Shown: one piece after another, positions 37,701 through 46,922 of the stretch
Numbering within the stretch: position 1 is the first letter of the stretch
Layout: the number at the start of each line of letters is the position of its first letter
Origin: Ornithinimicrobium sp.
Lineage (GTDB): Bacteria; Actinomycetota; Actinomycetes; Actinomycetales; Dermatophilaceae
NCBI RefSeq assembly: GCF_030537745.1
Contig: NZ_JAUNVI010000005.1
Span: forward strand, 1 to 64,000
Direction of reading: 5' to 3'
Length of the DNA stretch: 64,000 nucleotides
Position numbers and translations under genes: made by a program
The notes under the pieces: generated by a model
The model's database searches: none
What the model was told of the DNA's origin: nothing
What the model saw: the letters and a program-made list of their open reading frames with translations, nothing else

Positions 37701-39330
37701 CGACCTCCTCGCGGATCGAGTCCAGCGGCGGGTTGGTGACCTGCGCAAACGCTTCGACGAAGTAGTCGAACAGCAACCGGGGGCGCTCGGAGAGGGCGGC
37801 GATGGGCGCGTCGGAGCCCATCGCCCCCAACGGTTCGATCCCGGCCTGCGCCATGGGGGAGAGGATGATTCGAAGCTCCTCCTCGGTATACCCGAAGATC
37901 TGCTGACGCCGAGTGACGGAGGCGTGGGTGTGCCGCACATGGACCCGTTCGGGTAGGTCCGACAGGCGCACGAGATTGGCATCAAGCCAGGCACGGTAGG
38001 GCTGGGCAGCGGCCAACTCCTGTTTCAGGGCCCGGTCGTCGACGATCTCGCCGAGGGCGGTGTCCACCAGGAACATCCGTCCTGGCTCGACCCGGCCCTT
38101 GGCCACGACGGAGTCTTCCGGGATGGGCAGCACACCGGACTCGGATGCCAGCACGATCAACCCGTCCTGAGTGACCAAGTACCGGGCGGGGCGCAGCCCG
38201 TTGCGGTCCAGAACCGCCCCGACCAGGGTCCCGTCGGTGAACACCAGGTTCATCGGGCCATCCCAGGGTTCCATCAGCGTGGCGTGGAACTCGTAGAATG
38301 CCCGGAGGTCGTCAGGGAGCTCGGCGTTGTTCTCCCACGCTTCTGGGACCATCATCAGGAGAGCGTGCGGCAGGGTGCGCCCGCCGAGATGCAGCAACTC
38401 CACCACTTCGTCAAAGGTTGCCGAATCGCTGGCCCCGGGGGTGCAGATGGGCAGCGCGCGGGACAGGTCGCCTGGGAACACGGGGCTGGACAGTTTGCTC
38501 TCTCGCGCGTGCATCCAGTTGCGGTTGCCGCGGACGGTGTTGATCTCGCCGTTGTGCGCGATGACGCGGTAGGGGTGGGCCAGCGGCCACGACGGAAACG
38601 TGTTGGTCGAGAAGCGAGAGTGGACGATGGCCAGCTCGGACTCGTAGAACGGGTCGGTGAGGTCGGGGAAGAACTGAGCCAGTTGGCTGGTGGTCAGCAT
38701 GCCCTTGTAGGTGATGGTCCGCGAAGAGAGTGAGACCGGGTAGCACTGGGTCTCGCGCTCGATGATCTTGCGCGCCAACCAGACCCGGCGCTCCAGATCC
38801 AGACCCGACTCACCCGATCGGGAGGCGACCACCAGTTGCCGGATGAGCGGCATAGCGGCCCGCGCGGTCGGACCGACGATCTCGGGCCGGGTCGGCACCT
38901 CACGCCAGGCCAGGACGTGAAGACCAGACTGCTCCAGGATCTCCGTGACCCGGTCGCGGACCGGGCCCTCAACCTGGTCCGCCGGCAGGAATAGCAGCCC
39001 CACGGCATAGTGCCCCGCGGCTGGGAGGTTGACGTCGAGCACGGAGCGCAGGAAGCGGTCCGGGATCTGGGTCAGGATGCCGGCACCGTCCCCCGAGTCT
39101 GGCTCAGCGCCGACCGCGCCGCGGTGGTTCAGGTTGTGCAGGGCGGTGATCGCGTGGGCCACGATGTCGTGCCCTGGATAGCCCCGCAACGTCGCGACGA
39201 GGGCCACTCCACAGGCGTCATGCTCGTGGGTGCCGTCGTATAGGCCGGGTTCCCGCCCCGGGGCCGTGCGGAGGTGGCGGGTCGAGGAAGAAGAGCTCTG
39301 GATCATGGCACCGTCCGCACCGGGCGGCAT
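34729..39330 (-). CDS. gltB: Glutamate synthase large subunit
   Basis: About 1533 residues, the largest gene here. It transfers the glutamine amide to 2-oxoglutarate. The mature N-terminal nucleophile cysteine is in [11 protein letters not shown], so a ~35-residue propeptide is removed. The class II amidotransferase domain ([29 protein letters not shown]), central domain, FMN-binding synthase domain ([47 protein letters not shown]) and 3Fe-4S cysteines ([24 protein letters not shown]) come in order, followed by the GltB beta-helix with glycine repeats. The start is uncertain between 39330 and 39306; neither has a good ribosome-binding site. Confidence 0.95.
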   Translation of the reverse strand: MPPGADGAMIQSSSSSTRHLRTAPGREPGLYDGTHEHDACGVALVATLRGYPGHDIVAHAITALHNLNHRGAVGAEPDSGDGAGILTQIPDRFLRSVLDVNLPAAGHYAVGLLFLPADQVEGPVRDRVTEILEQSGLHVLAWREVPTRPEIVGPTARAAMPLIRQLVVASRSGESGLDLERRVWLARKIIERETQCYPVSLSSRTITYKGMLTTSQLAQFFPDLTDPFYESELAIVHSRFSTNTFPSWPLAHPYRVIAHNGEINTVRGNRNWMHARESKLSSPVFPGDLSRALPICTPGASDSATFDEVVELLHLGGRTLPHALLMMVPEAWENNAELPDDLRAFYEFHATLMEPWDGPMNLVFTDGTLVGAVLDRNGLRPARYLVTQDGLIVLASESGVLPIPEDSVVAKGRVEPGRMFLVDTALGEIVDDRALKQELAAAQPYRAWLDANLVRLSDLPERVHVRHTHASVTRRQQIFGYTEEELRIILSPMAQAGIEPLGAMGSDAPIAALSERPRLLFDYFVEAFAQVTNPPLDSIREEVVTSLSSSTGPELNLLEESPVHARQVVLDFPVIDNDQLAALRHINLEGLHPDFAPVVIRGLYRAGGGGQALTERLEEICVQVSQAVERGAFFIVLSDRHADREHAPIPSLLLTSAVHHHLVREHTRTRVGLLVEAGDVREVHHVALLIAYGAAAVNPYLAMETVEDLCRSGRQLDGLDPDLAIANLIKALGKGVLKVMSKMGISTVSSYRGAQTFEAVGLSRELMDRWFTGTTSQLDGIGLDVIAREVAARHSVAYPLSGIPPYHRDLEVGGEYQWRREGPPHLFNPETVFRLQHSTRTGRYDIFRQYTDLVDDQSRQLMTLRGLLRLVGDREPLPLEEVEPVTEIVKRFSTGAMSYGSISREAHETLAIAMNRLGGRSNTGEGGEELDRLMDPERRSAIKQVASGRFGVTSAYLVSADDIQIKVAQGAKPGEGGQLPPGKVYPWIAATRHSTPGVGLISPPPHHDIYSIEDLAQLIHDLKNANPRARIHVKLVSQIGVGTVAAGVSKAHADVVLISGHDGGTGASPLTSLKHAGTPWELGLAETQQTLLRNGLRDRITVQVDGQLKTGRDVVIAALLGAEEFGFATAPLVVSGCVMMRVCHLDTCPVGVATQNPELRARFTGKAEHVITFFQFIAEQVRELLASLGYRSLDEVIGRVELLDTKAVIGHWKAAGLDLTPILYAEKLPEGATRRRSTDQDHGLDRALDHQLIAAAAPALEQGQPVRTQFCVRNVNRSVGTMLGHEVTRRHGPDGLADGTIEVTLTGSAGQSLGAFLPRGVTLHLIGDANDYVGKGLSGGRIVVRPPETGHYVAADQVIAGNVIGYGATSGQLNLRGLVGERFCVRNSGAIAVVEGVGDHAVEYMTGGTVLILGPTGRNLGAGMSGGTAYCLDLVRERVNHAALTSGDLLLEALEPGGAPAGLLHTLLTEHIDLTGSSVAQAILATPDWPARFTRITPRQYAGVLRIREQIQARGDDPDGPHSWQLILEDSSG

Positions 39331-39530
39331 GGAGCCGCGTGGAAATGTGTCGGGACGGCTCCGGCCCGGTGTGGCGCAGCAGATGGGGCATTCCCAGGCC
39401 TGCTGTGGAGACTGTGGACGCTGCAGACAGGAAATATTCACAGCGTCACATAACTATGCAGGAGAGTGTATCGCCTCAGAGGTCTTCCGCGCGACCTGCG
39501 GATCACGGCCAACGCTGCGACGATAGGCCG

Positions 39531-41411
39531 ATGCATATGAGCACCGATACCCCGCAGCCCGTCCCGATCGGTGACTACGCCTTCGTCGGTGATCTGCGGA
39601 CCGCCGCGCTCATCTCCCCGACGGGCAGCGTCGACTGGTTGTGCCTGCCGCGTTTCGACTCCCCGTCGGTGTTCAGCGCGCTGCTGGGGACGCCCGACAA
39701 CGGCCGCTGGCTGATCGGCATCGTCGATGGCCGGGTGGAGGGGCGCGACTACCTCGAAGACACCTTCGTGCTGCGCACTAGGTGGCGCGCGCCCGGTGGG
39801 ACCGCCGAGGTGCTCGACTGGATGCCCATCGGTCAGGATTGCTCAGACTTGGTGCGTCATGTGCGGTGCACCGAGGGCACGGTCGAGGTGGAGCACGACC
39901 TGTGTATGCGCTTTTCCTATGGCGACGTCGTGCCCTGGGTCCAACGCATCCACGTCGATCGAGAGGACGGATCGACCGAGGAGGTCCTCCACGCCGTCGG
40001 TGGACCTGCGGCACTGGCCCTGCACGGGCCCCTGCCCACGGCCGCGCCCGGGGAGCAGCGGCACCGCGCACGTCATACCTTGCGCCAGGGTGAGGAGTTG
40101 ATCTGGGTGCTGACGGGGCAAGACTCGTGGCGCGACGTGCCGCCGATGATGGACGTCGCCACCGAGCTGGACGCGACGATCGCGAACTGGCACGGGTGGG
40201 CCAGCTCGATCGATGCGCACGGACCATGGGCCGGGCAGGTGCGGCGCTCACTTCTCGTGCTACGCGCGCTGACCCATGCGGACACCGGTGGCATTGTGGC
40301 GGCGGCGACCACCTCGCTGCCGGAGGAGTTGGGCGGCAGCCGCAACTGGGACTACCGCTACACCTGGCTGCGCGACTCCGCGCTGACCCTCGAGGCGACG
40401 ATGGCGCATGGCTTCGACGGAGGCGCTGCGGCGTGGCGGCAGTGGCTGCTCCGGGCGGTGGCCGGCGATCCGCAGGACATGCTGATCATGTATGGCGTGG
40501 GCGGTGAGCGTGACCTCCTCGAGCGCGAGCTGCCGCACCTAGCGGGGTATGCGGCGTCCCGCCCTGTGCGTGTCGGCAACGGTGCGGTGGGCCAGTACCA
40601 GGCGGACGTGATCGGTGAGGTGCTGATCGCGCTCGCGCAACTGCGGGACGGCGGTCGGGAGGAAGACAAGTTTTCGTGGGCACTGCAGCGGGCGATGCTC
40701 GACGTGCAGACGCGACGCTTCGACCAGCCTGATCACGGGATCTGGGAGATGCGAGGGGAGCCGCACTTCTTCACGCACGGTCGGGTGATGATGTGGGCGG
40801 GCTTTGACCAGGCTGTCAGGGCAGTGGAGGAGCATGGGCTGTCGGGGGACGTGGACCAGTGGCGTCAGCTGCGGGGCAGGCTGCGCGAAGAGATCGAGGA
40901 GCGGGGGATCGGGCCGGACGGGGCCTTCCGCCAAGCCTATGGAAACACACTCGTCGACGCCTCGTTGCTGCAGATCCCGCAGACCGGGTTCGTCGCTTAC
41001 GACGACCCGCGGATGCTCGCGACGGTGGCCAGGATCGAGGCGGAGTTGGTCGACGACCACGGCTACGTGCACCGCTACCGCACCGGACATGGCATGGACG
41101 GGCTGCCTGGCGGCGAGGCGTCGTTCCTCATCTGCAGTTTCTGGCTCGTCGAGCAGTATGCGCACTCGGGCCGCCTGGAGGTTGCGAAGGACCTGATGAA
41201 CAAACTCACGGGCACTGCGGGCGAGCTCGGGCTTCTCGCCGAGCAGTACGACCCCGTCGCGGGGCGGATGCTTGGCAACTATCCTCAGGCCTTCAGTCAC
41301 CTGGGCCTGATCAGGGCCGCCTCGGCGATTGAACTATGCAGTGACCGCCCCCACCCCGAACCCCCCGGCGCGCGTTACGGCACGGCGGCCCGCGTCTCGG
41401 ACAGTGACTGA
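39531..41411 (+). CDS. Glycoside hydrolase family 15 (glucoamylase/trehalase-like)
   Basis: 626 residues without a signal peptide, hence cytosolic. The N-terminal beta-sandwich begins IGDYAFVGDLRTAALISPTGSVDWLCLPRFDSPSVF. The (alpha/alpha)6 barrel contains GGSRNWDYRYTWLRDSALTL and the C-terminal LPGGEASFLICSFWLVEQYA, with the catalytic glutamates of the family (GGE in the latter). Actinobacterial GH15 proteins of this form include glucoamylases and mycobacterial-type trehalases; the two cannot be told apart here. ATG 39531 or 39537 is the start. It is divergent from gltB with a ~200-base spacer. Confidence 0.88.
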   Translation: MHMSTDTPQPVPIGDYAFVGDLRTAALISPTGSVDWLCLPRFDSPSVFSALLGTPDNGRWLIGIVDGRVEGRDYLEDTFVLRTRWRAPGGTAEVLDWMPIGQDCSDLVRHVRCTEGTVEVEHDLCMRFSYGDVVPWVQRIHVDREDGSTEEVLHAVGGPAALALHGPLPTAAPGEQRHRARHTLRQGEELIWVLTGQDSWRDVPPMMDVATELDATIANWHGWASSIDAHGPWAGQVRRSLLVLRALTHADTGGIVAAATTSLPEELGGSRNWDYRYTWLRDSALTLEATMAHGFDGGAAAWRQWLLRAVAGDPQDMLIMYGVGGERDLLERELPHLAGYAASRPVRVGNGAVGQYQADVIGEVLIALAQLRDGGREEDKFSWALQRAMLDVQTRRFDQPDHGIWEMRGEPHFFTHGRVMMWAGFDQAVRAVEEHGLSGDVDQWRQLRGRLREEIEERGIGPDGAFRQAYGNTLVDASLLQIPQTGFVAYDDPRMLATVARIEAELVDDHGYVHRYRTGHGMDGLPGGEASFLICSFWLVEQYAHSGRLEVAKDLMNKLTGTAGELGLLAEQYDPVAGRMLGNYPQAFSHLGLIRAASAIELCSDRPHPEPPGARYGTAARVSDSD

Positions 41412-41430
41412 CGGAGGGTGCGCAGTCTTC

Positions 41431-42432
41431 TCAGCTCTTGAGACGGACCATGCCTTCCTGGCCGACCGTGGCGAGCAGGGTGCCGTCCTGGGCATACATC
41501 TGTCCGAGCCCGAGGCCCCGTCCGGACTGGGCAGAGGGTGAAGACTGGGTGTAGAGGACCCAGTCGTCCACGCGAGCCGGGCGGTGGAACCACATGGAGT
41601 GGTCCAGGCTCGCCGGGCGCAGGCGTGGGTCGCCCCAGCTGATGCCATGGCGGCGCAGGATGGGCTCGAGCAAGACGTAGTCCGAGCCGTAGGCCAGGAT
41701 CGCCGCGTGCAGCAGGTCGTCGTCGGGCAGCGGTCGGTCCACGCGCATCCAGACCGACTGCTCCGCCGGGCCGGGTCCGGTCGGCTGGAGGAGCAGACGC
41801 TCGACGTGACGCAGGTCCAGCGCGCGGCGACGAGCAAAGTGCTTGGCGACGGGGTTGTCCACCTTGGCCAGGATGTCGCGGTCAGAACGGAAGTTGTCCG
41901 GGCCCGGCACGTCCGGCATCGGGTCCTGATGTTCCAGGCCCTCGGACTCCTCCTGGAACGACATGATGATCGACATCAGGATTCGACCCTCCTGAATGGC
42001 GTGGACGCGACGGGCCGAGAAGCTGTGTCCGTCGCGCATCCCTTCGACGAGGAACCGGATCGGCTTACTCGCGTCGCCAGCGCGCAGGAAGTAGCCGTGC
42101 ATCGAGTGGATGTGCCGTTTGCCCTGACCGGTGTCAGGCACCCGCTCAACCGTCCGACCTGCGGCGATGACGCACTGTGCGAGCACCTGACCGCCAAAGA
42201 CCCGGCCGTGCGGTTGCGGCTGGCTGCGGCCGACGAAGACGTCACCCGGTGACACGCCAAGGTCTCCGGTCGCGTCGTTCGGCGACGCTACCTGGATCGT
42301 GGTGGAGCCCTCCCATTTGAGGTCCAGTACGTCGAGCAGATCATCGATGGGATCGTCCAACACTCCGTCAGTCACCTTGCCGAGCCTAATGGTCCCGGTA
42401 GGGGCGCTCGCCAGCGAGTCGACCCTCGACAT
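41431..42432 (-). CDS. tesB: Acyl-CoA thioesterase II
   Basis: 333 residues with two tandem hotdog domains. VFGGQVLAQCVIAAGRTV and the N-terminal half's GYFLRAGDASKPIRFLVEGMRDGHSFSARRV are signature TesB segments; the C-terminal half has LDHSMWFHRPARVDDWVLYTQSS with the active-site aspartate-containing HSMWFHRP. It hydrolyses medium/long acyl-CoA. The first ~30 residues are not conserved in the family, so translation may start later (for example at the GTG encoding VTDGVLDD). The upstream region is a direct repeat. Confidence 0.93.
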   Translation of the reverse strand: MSRVDSLASAPTGTIRLGKVTDGVLDDPIDDLLDVLDLKWEGSTTIQVASPNDATGDLGVSPGDVFVGRSQPQPHGRVFGGQVLAQCVIAAGRTVERVPDTGQGKRHIHSMHGYFLRAGDASKPIRFLVEGMRDGHSFSARRVHAIQEGRILMSIIMSFQEESEGLEHQDPMPDVPGPDNFRSDRDILAKVDNPVAKHFARRRALDLRHVERLLLQPTGPGPAEQSVWMRVDRPLPDDDLLHAAILAYGSDYVLLEPILRRHGISWGDPRLRPASLDHSMWFHRPARVDDWVLYTQSSPSAQSGRGLGLGQMYAQDGTLLATVGQEGMVRLKS

Positions 42433-42435
42433 CGT

Positions 42436-42530
42436 CTGGCGGGGGACAGGTCACCCAGGTGAGTGGCTCGTGCACGCCATACCGCCGGCTGGCGGGGACA
42501 GGTCACTCAGGTGAGTGGCTAATGCACGCC
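42436..42530. repeat. Imperfect direct repeat between tesB and lutC
   Basis: Two copies of a ~42-base unit starting ctggcggggacaggtcac and ending gcacgcc, at 42436-42478 and 42489-42530. They differ by a one-base length change and a few substitutions. The second copy encodes the last residues and stop of lutC, so the duplication probably arose from the lutC end. Confidence 0.85.
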
Positions 42531-43195
42531 GGGCCGCCACGGCGCACGTCCGGTGGTGAGGGGGTGGTGATGATGATGACGTCCAGGGTGCGGGGGCCGT
42601 GGACTCCTTCGACACGGTTGAGCTCGATGTCGCTGGTGGCGCTGGGTCCGCTGATCCAGGTCAGTGGGCGGCTGGGGTCGAGCAGGGCTACCGCATGCGG
42701 GACGTCGTGGACGACCTGGTCGGCGCGGATGACGCAGACGTGCTGGTCGGGGACCAGGGTGAGCGCGCGACGGCCCTGGTCCGGGGTGTGGTCGAGGACG
42801 ATCGTGCCGGTAGTGGCGACACCGACCCGAGCCGCGGTCACCACGGCATCGATCGCGTCGAGCCGGTCCGGGGTGAGCTGTTCGTCGGCGACCAAGCTGA
42901 TCCCGCTCTCGTGCAGGTCGGCCACCCAGGATGCTTCGAGCCCGTCGGGCACCACGACGGTGCGTGCGCCCCCTCGGTGCAGGGCGGCTGCGATCGTCGC
43001 GCCCACTTGCGGCAGCGCGCAGCGGACCACGGTGGCGCGATAGTCGGCGACGTTCTCGGCGAAGAGATCCAGCGTCTGGTCCGGCCCCGGCGACTCGACA
43101 GCGATGAAAGGGACGTTGCCGCGGGCGCCCACGGCCGTGGCCACGTCCTCGGTCGCCTCGCGCAACCGGCCCAAGATCTCTTCCCGGGCGCTCAC
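42503..43195 (-). CDS. lutC: LutC/YkgG family lactate-utilisation protein
   Basis: 230 residues of the LUD domain family: SAREEILGRLREA start, ALPQVGATIAAALHRGGARTVVVPDGL, VVTAARVGVATTGTIVL and LTLVPDQHVCVIRADQVV. With LutA and LutB it forms the iron-sulfur L-lactate oxidation system. GTG 43195 overlaps the lutB stop by four bases. The C-terminus runs into a direct repeat and is not conserved. Confidence 0.92.
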   Translation of the reverse strand: MSAREEILGRLREATEDVATAVGARGNVPFIAVESPGPDQTLDLFAENVADYRATVVRCALPQVGATIAAALHRGGARTVVVPDGLEASWVADLHESGISLVADEQLTPDRLDAIDAVVTAARVGVATTGTIVLDHTPDQGRRALTLVPDQHVCVIRADQVVHDVPHAVALLDPSRPLTWISGPSATSDIELNRVEGVHGPRTLDVIIITTPSPPDVRRGGPACISHSPE

Positions 43196-44703
43196 GAGCT
43201 TTCCTCCGGGCTCTCGGAGTCGCCGTGGGTCCTGGCCCACCACTGGCGGAACGTCTCACGTGGTGGCGTCGGCACGTCGCGAGCCTGGGTCCATGCGCCC
43301 AGGCCGGGGACGCTGCGGATCGTCCGGTTGCCGATGACGCGGCTGCCGAGGGTCGCGGCTCGCTGCGCCGCCTCCAGCCGGCGGTGGTCGCCGAACGTCC
43401 AGGCGGCGGCCTTCATCCCCAGCGCCTCGGGGGAGCGGCGCGAGGACTCGTCGACGACCTGGGTGCGCAGGTCGACGAGCATCGCGGGTATGTCGATCCG
43501 CACCGGGCAGGCGTCGAAGCACGCGCCGCACAGTGACGATGCGAACGGCAAGGAGCGGTCGATCGGGGTCCCGGTGCCGCGGAGCGCAGGGTTGAGGACG
43601 GCACCGATCGGGCCGGGATAGACCGAGCCATAGGCGTGGCCGCCGGCGCGTTCGTAGACGGGGCAGACGTTGAGGCAGGCCGAGCAACGGATGCAGCGCA
43701 GCGCCTGCCGCCCAAGCTCGTCGGCGAGCACGTGGCTGCGTCCGTTGTCGAGCAGCACGACGTGGACCTCTTGCGGCCCGTCGCCGTCGTGCACGCCGGT
43801 CCACATCGAGGTGTAGGGGTTCATCCGCTCGCCGGTGCTGGACCGCGGCAGCAGCTGCAGCATGGTGCCCAGGTCGGCAAAGCTCGGCAGCACCTTCTCG
43901 ACGCCGACCACCGAGATCAACGTCTGCGGCAGCGTCAGGCACATGCGGCCGTTGCCCTCGGACTCGACGACGACGAGCGTGCCGGTGTCCGCGATCGCGA
44001 AGTTGGCCCCGGAGATGGCGACGGTGGCGCGGAGGAACTTTTCCCGTAGGTGCAGGCGTGCGGCCTCCGCCAGCCGGGCGGGCTCATCGGTGAGGTCCGG
44101 TGGTGCGGGGCGGCCGACCTGGCCCATCTCGCGCAGGAAGATCTCCCGGATCTCCGCCCGGTTGCGGTGGATCGCCGGGACCAGGATGTGGCTGGGGAGG
44201 TCGTGCCCGAGCTGCACGATGAGCTCGGCGAGGTCGGTCTCCCAAGCATCGATCCCGGCTGCCTCGAGCGCCTCGTTGAGCTCGATCTCCTGGGTCGTCA
44301 TCGACTTGACCTTGACGACTTCCTGCGCGCCCTTGGCCCGCACGAGATCGACGATGATCCGGTTGGCTTCGGCGCCGTCACGGGCCCAGTGCACGGTCGC
44401 GCCGCGGCTGATGAGATTGGTCTCGAGCTGCTCCAGATAAGGGGGCAGGTGGTGCAGCGCCTCGTCCTTGGCCTCGGCGCCGGCCACCCGCAGGTCCTCC
44501 CATGCCTCGACCTCGCCGACCACCTGCGCGCGCTTGGCGCGGATCGTGGCAGTGGCATGAGCGAGATTGTGTCGTTGCTGGGTGTTGGCCAGGGCTTTGC
44601 GGGCCGCGTGCGGGAAGTCGGGCATGCCGATGAAGGTCGCGCTCGTGGCCTGCGGCGGGGCGGGGTGTCGGTGCGCGTCGTGCTGCGTGGGTGCCGAGCT
44701 CAT
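43192..44703 (-). CDS. lutB: LutB iron-sulfur protein
   Basis: 503 residues. An N-terminal LUD domain (VVKVKSMTTQEIELNEALE, ISGANFAIADTGTLVVVESEGN) is followed by two ferredoxin-type 4Fe-4S motifs, CIRCSACLNVCPVYE and CGACFDACPVRID, and a C-terminal DUF3390-like region. It transfers electrons from lactate oxidation. ATG 44703 overlaps the lutA stop (ATGA). The order lutA-lutB-lutC with overlaps indicates one operon. Confidence 0.95.
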   Translation of the reverse strand: MSSAPTQHDAHRHPAPPQATSATFIGMPDFPHAARKALANTQQRHNLAHATATIRAKRAQVVGEVEAWEDLRVAGAEAKDEALHHLPPYLEQLETNLISRGATVHWARDGAEANRIIVDLVRAKGAQEVVKVKSMTTQEIELNEALEAAGIDAWETDLAELIVQLGHDLPSHILVPAIHRNRAEIREIFLREMGQVGRPAPPDLTDEPARLAEAARLHLREKFLRATVAISGANFAIADTGTLVVVESEGNGRMCLTLPQTLISVVGVEKVLPSFADLGTMLQLLPRSSTGERMNPYTSMWTGVHDGDGPQEVHVVLLDNGRSHVLADELGRQALRCIRCSACLNVCPVYERAGGHAYGSVYPGPIGAVLNPALRGTGTPIDRSLPFASSLCGACFDACPVRIDIPAMLVDLRTQVVDESSRRSPEALGMKAAAWTFGDHRRLEAAQRAATLGSRVIGNRTIRSVPGLGAWTQARDVPTPPRETFRQWWARTHGDSESPEESS

Positions 44704-45449
44704 GCCGGATCCTGTTCGGTCGAGGCGAGCACCTCTGCCAGATGCAGATGGCGCACGCCGGCTCGCGTGCGGTCGAGCAGTCCGCCGATGTGCGAGAGGC
44801 AGGAGTTGTCGCTGGCGACCAGCACCTCGGCCCCGGTGTCGCGGACGTGCCGGGCCTTGTCCGATCCCATGGCGATGGAGATGTCGGCGTTCTTGATTGC
44901 GAAGGTGCCGCCGAAGCCGCAGCATTCCTCCGCTTCCGGCAACTCGACGAGGTCGATCCCGCGCACCGCGCGCAGCAGCCGAAGCGGCTTGTCGCCGACG
45001 CGGAGCAGGCGCAGCGAGTGGCAGGTCGGGTGGTAGGTCACGCGGTGCGGAAAGTAGGCGCCGACGTCGGTGGCGTCCAGCACGTCGACGAGAAACTCGG
45101 AGAGCTCGTAGACCTTGGGGGCGAGCTGCTCCGAGACCTGCGCCAGGCCCTCGTCCCCAGACCGCCGCGCGAGCATGGGGTGCTGCTCCCGGATCGAAGC
45201 GACGCACGATCCAGAGGGCGCGACGACGTAGTCGTAGGCGCCGAACTGGTCGACGAAGCTGCGCACGAGAGGCGTGGCCTCATCCGCATACCCCGTGTTG
45301 GTGAACATCTGCCCGCAGCAGGTCTGCGCGCGGGGGAACTCCACCCGGCAGCCCAGCCGCTCCAGGACGGTGACCGTCGCACGGGGAGCCTGGGGCCACA
45401 TGGTGTCGTTGAAGCAGGTGGCGAAGAGCGCCACGCGTGGACCCCTCAT
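44700..45449 (-). CDS. lutA: LutA/YkgE (CCG-domain oxidoreductase)
   Basis: 249 residues with two cysteine-rich CCG domains: LFATCFNDTMWP and AQTCCGQMFTNTGY in the first, VTYHPTCHSLRLL and EAEECCGFGGTFAIKN in the second, which coordinate an iron-sulfur cluster. It is the first gene of lutABC. The ATG at 45449 is preceded by GAGGAGG on the minus strand. Confidence 0.95.
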   Translation of the reverse strand: MRGPRVALFATCFNDTMWPQAPRATVTVLERLGCRVEFPRAQTCCGQMFTNTGYADEATPLVRSFVDQFGAYDYVVAPSGSCVASIREQHPMLARRSGDEGLAQVSEQLAPKVYELSEFLVDVLDATDVGAYFPHRVTYHPTCHSLRLLRVGDKPLRLLRAVRGIDLVELPEAEECCGFGGTFAIKNADISIAMGSDKARHVRDTGAEVLVASDNSCLSHIGGLLDRTRAGVRHLHLAEVLASTEQDPA

Positions 45450-45510
45450 CGAGCCTCCTCTGTCGCAAGCCCTCTGTTGGCCCTATCGCCCATGACCGAC
45501 CGGCTGGGTC

Positions 45511-45525
45511 AATGGTTAGACCATT
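45511..45525. promoter_or_regulatory. GntR (FadR/LldR-type) operator
   Basis: A perfect palindrome with arms AATGGT and ACCATT around TAG. Its core TGGTnnnACCA fits the FadR-subfamily consensus TNGTNNNACNA, as described for LldR. It lies in the lutA-gntR divergent spacer, placed to control both. Confidence 0.8.
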
Positions 45526-45585
45526 GCTGGAGGGGAAGTCTAGGACTATGCTCACACGACGTCAAGGGTAGTGGAGGCGGAGGCG

Positions 45586-46428
45586 ATGAGCACGAGCACG
45601 GGCGCGAGCCAAAGTATGAGCACCAGCACGGGGGCGACGCCCAGGGCCTACGAACAGGTCGTGGGGTGGATCGAGGACCGGATCCTCTGCGGCGCCTTCG
45701 AGGTCGGCGACGTCCTCCCTGCTGAGCGCGACCTCGCCGTGCAACTAGGAGTGAGCCGTGCCGCAGTGCGCGAGGGGGTCCGATCCCTGCAGGCCCAGGG
45801 GGTCCTGAGGTCCTCGGTGGGCGCTGGCGGGACCGGGGGGACGCGGGTGGCAGCGCTGTCCTCCGGCGCGCTTACGCGATTGATGCGGATTCACGTCGCC
45901 CTCATGCACTACCCGCTCGAGGACGTGATCGAGGTGCGGGTCGCGCTGGAGCGGCTCAGTGTGCGCCTGGCGGCGCAGGGTGTCACGCTCGAGCAGCTGG
46001 ACGGACTGCAGGCGCGGGTCGAGGACATGGACGGCGCGCAGTCGCGGCTCGACTTCAACGACGCCGACGCGGCCTTTCACGTCGCGATCGCGGAGGCAGC
46101 CGGAAACCGGCTCGCCGCGGAGACGACGATCGCCATCCGCGAGTCGGTGCGAGCGCCGCTGATGACGAGCCTGTCGCGTCTGGACGACGATGTCTTCGCT
46201 CGCATCAGGGCAGAGTTCAACGCCGAGCACCGGGCCGTCCTGGAGGCGATCAGTAGCGGCGAGGCCGAGCGCGCAGAGACGCTGATGGAGACTCACATCC
46301 GCACGGCCTGGACTCGGCTCCAGAGTGCCGTCGCATCCGAGCCGGAGCGCCAGGGAGAGCAGGAGGCTCGCCATACCTCTGGGGCGGCGGAGCCGGGCGG
46401 CGTCGCTGCGGTGACAATGGGCGCATGA
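45586..46428 (+). CDS. FadR-subfamily GntR regulator of lutABC
   Basis: 280 residues. A winged-helix domain (YEQVVGWIEDRILCGAFEVGD, LPAERDLAVQLGVSRAAVREG, LRSLQAQGVL) is joined to an all-helical FCD effector domain with the metal/ligand residues in DADAAFHVAIAEAAGN and FNAEHRAVLEAI. Divergence from lutABC and the palindrome between them indicate that it is the lactate-responsive regulator. ATG 45586 has a GGAGGCGGAGG ribosome-binding site. The N-terminal ~20 residues repeat the peptide MSTSTGA, a small in-frame duplication. It overlaps the next gene (ATGA). Confidence 0.92.
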   Translation: MSTSTGASQSMSTSTGATPRAYEQVVGWIEDRILCGAFEVGDVLPAERDLAVQLGVSRAAVREGVRSLQAQGVLRSSVGAGGTGGTRVAALSSGALTRLMRIHVALMHYPLEDVIEVRVALERLSVRLAAQGVTLEQLDGLQARVEDMDGAQSRLDFNDADAAFHVAIAEAAGNRLAAETTIAIRESVRAPLMTSLSRLDDDVFARIRAEFNAEHRAVLEAISSGEAERAETLMETHIRTAWTRLQSAVASEPERQGEQEARHTSGAAEPGGVAAVTMGA

Positions 46429-46922
46429 GCGTTCATCCCCTGACCAACGTGCCCGACGTGGCGCTGGTTTATCCGATCACGGTGCGCTGGGCCGACATGG
46501 ACGCCTACGCGCACGTCAACAATGTCAACTACCTGCGGTTCTTCGAAGAAGCGCGGGTCTACGCCTTCAAAGACTGGTTCGGGCAGGACCGCGACCTCAT
46601 CGACGAGGGCATGCTGGTCGTGTCTCAGGCGATCGACTACCTCTTGCCGATGGGTTTTGCCTATGCGCCCTGTCGGGTTGCGGTGTGGTGCAGCGACGTG
46701 GGGGCAGCGAGCTTCGAGCTGGGGTATGCGGTGGCTGGCGCCCAGGGAGACGACACGGTCTATGCACGGGGTCGGGTGACGTTGGTGTCCTATGACCTGC
46801 AGACGGAGCGACCGCGGCGGCTCGGCGCGGCGGAGCGCGAGGCGCTCTCCGCGGTCCTCGGCACGGGACCGCGGCTGCGCAGCGACAAGCGTGCTGCCGC
46901 CCCACGGGCGGTGGCGGGATGA
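46425..46922 (+). CDS. Hotdog-fold acyl-CoA thioesterase (4HBT family)
   Basis: 165 residues. The 4HBT signature is VRWADMDAYAHVNNVNYLRFFEEAR, in which the aspartate after RWADM and NN pattern place the active site. A single hotdog domain fills most of the protein and the C-terminus is basic. Similar genes often lie with acyl-CoA metabolism. It is coupled to the regulator upstream and to the unknown protein downstream by ATGA overlaps, so the three form one operon. Confidence 0.88.
   Translation: MSVHPLTNVPDVALVYPITVRWADMDAYAHVNNVNYLRFFEEARVYAFKDWFGQDRDLIDEGMLVVSQAIDYLLPMGFAYAPCRVAVWCSDVGAASFELGYAVAGAQGDDTVYARGRVTLVSYDLQTERPRRLGAAEREALSAVLGTGPRLRSDKRAAAPRAVAG

Noticed and set aside
34729..39441. 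Long open frames on the plus strand opposite gltB (several over 100 codons).
   Set aside because: Shadow frames caused by high GC at third positions of gltB; they have no ribosome-binding sites or domain likeness.
45586..45650. Repeated STSTGA peptide at the GntR N-terminus as a functional repeat.
   Set aside because: A single short in-frame duplication in a disordered N-terminus; no sign of function.
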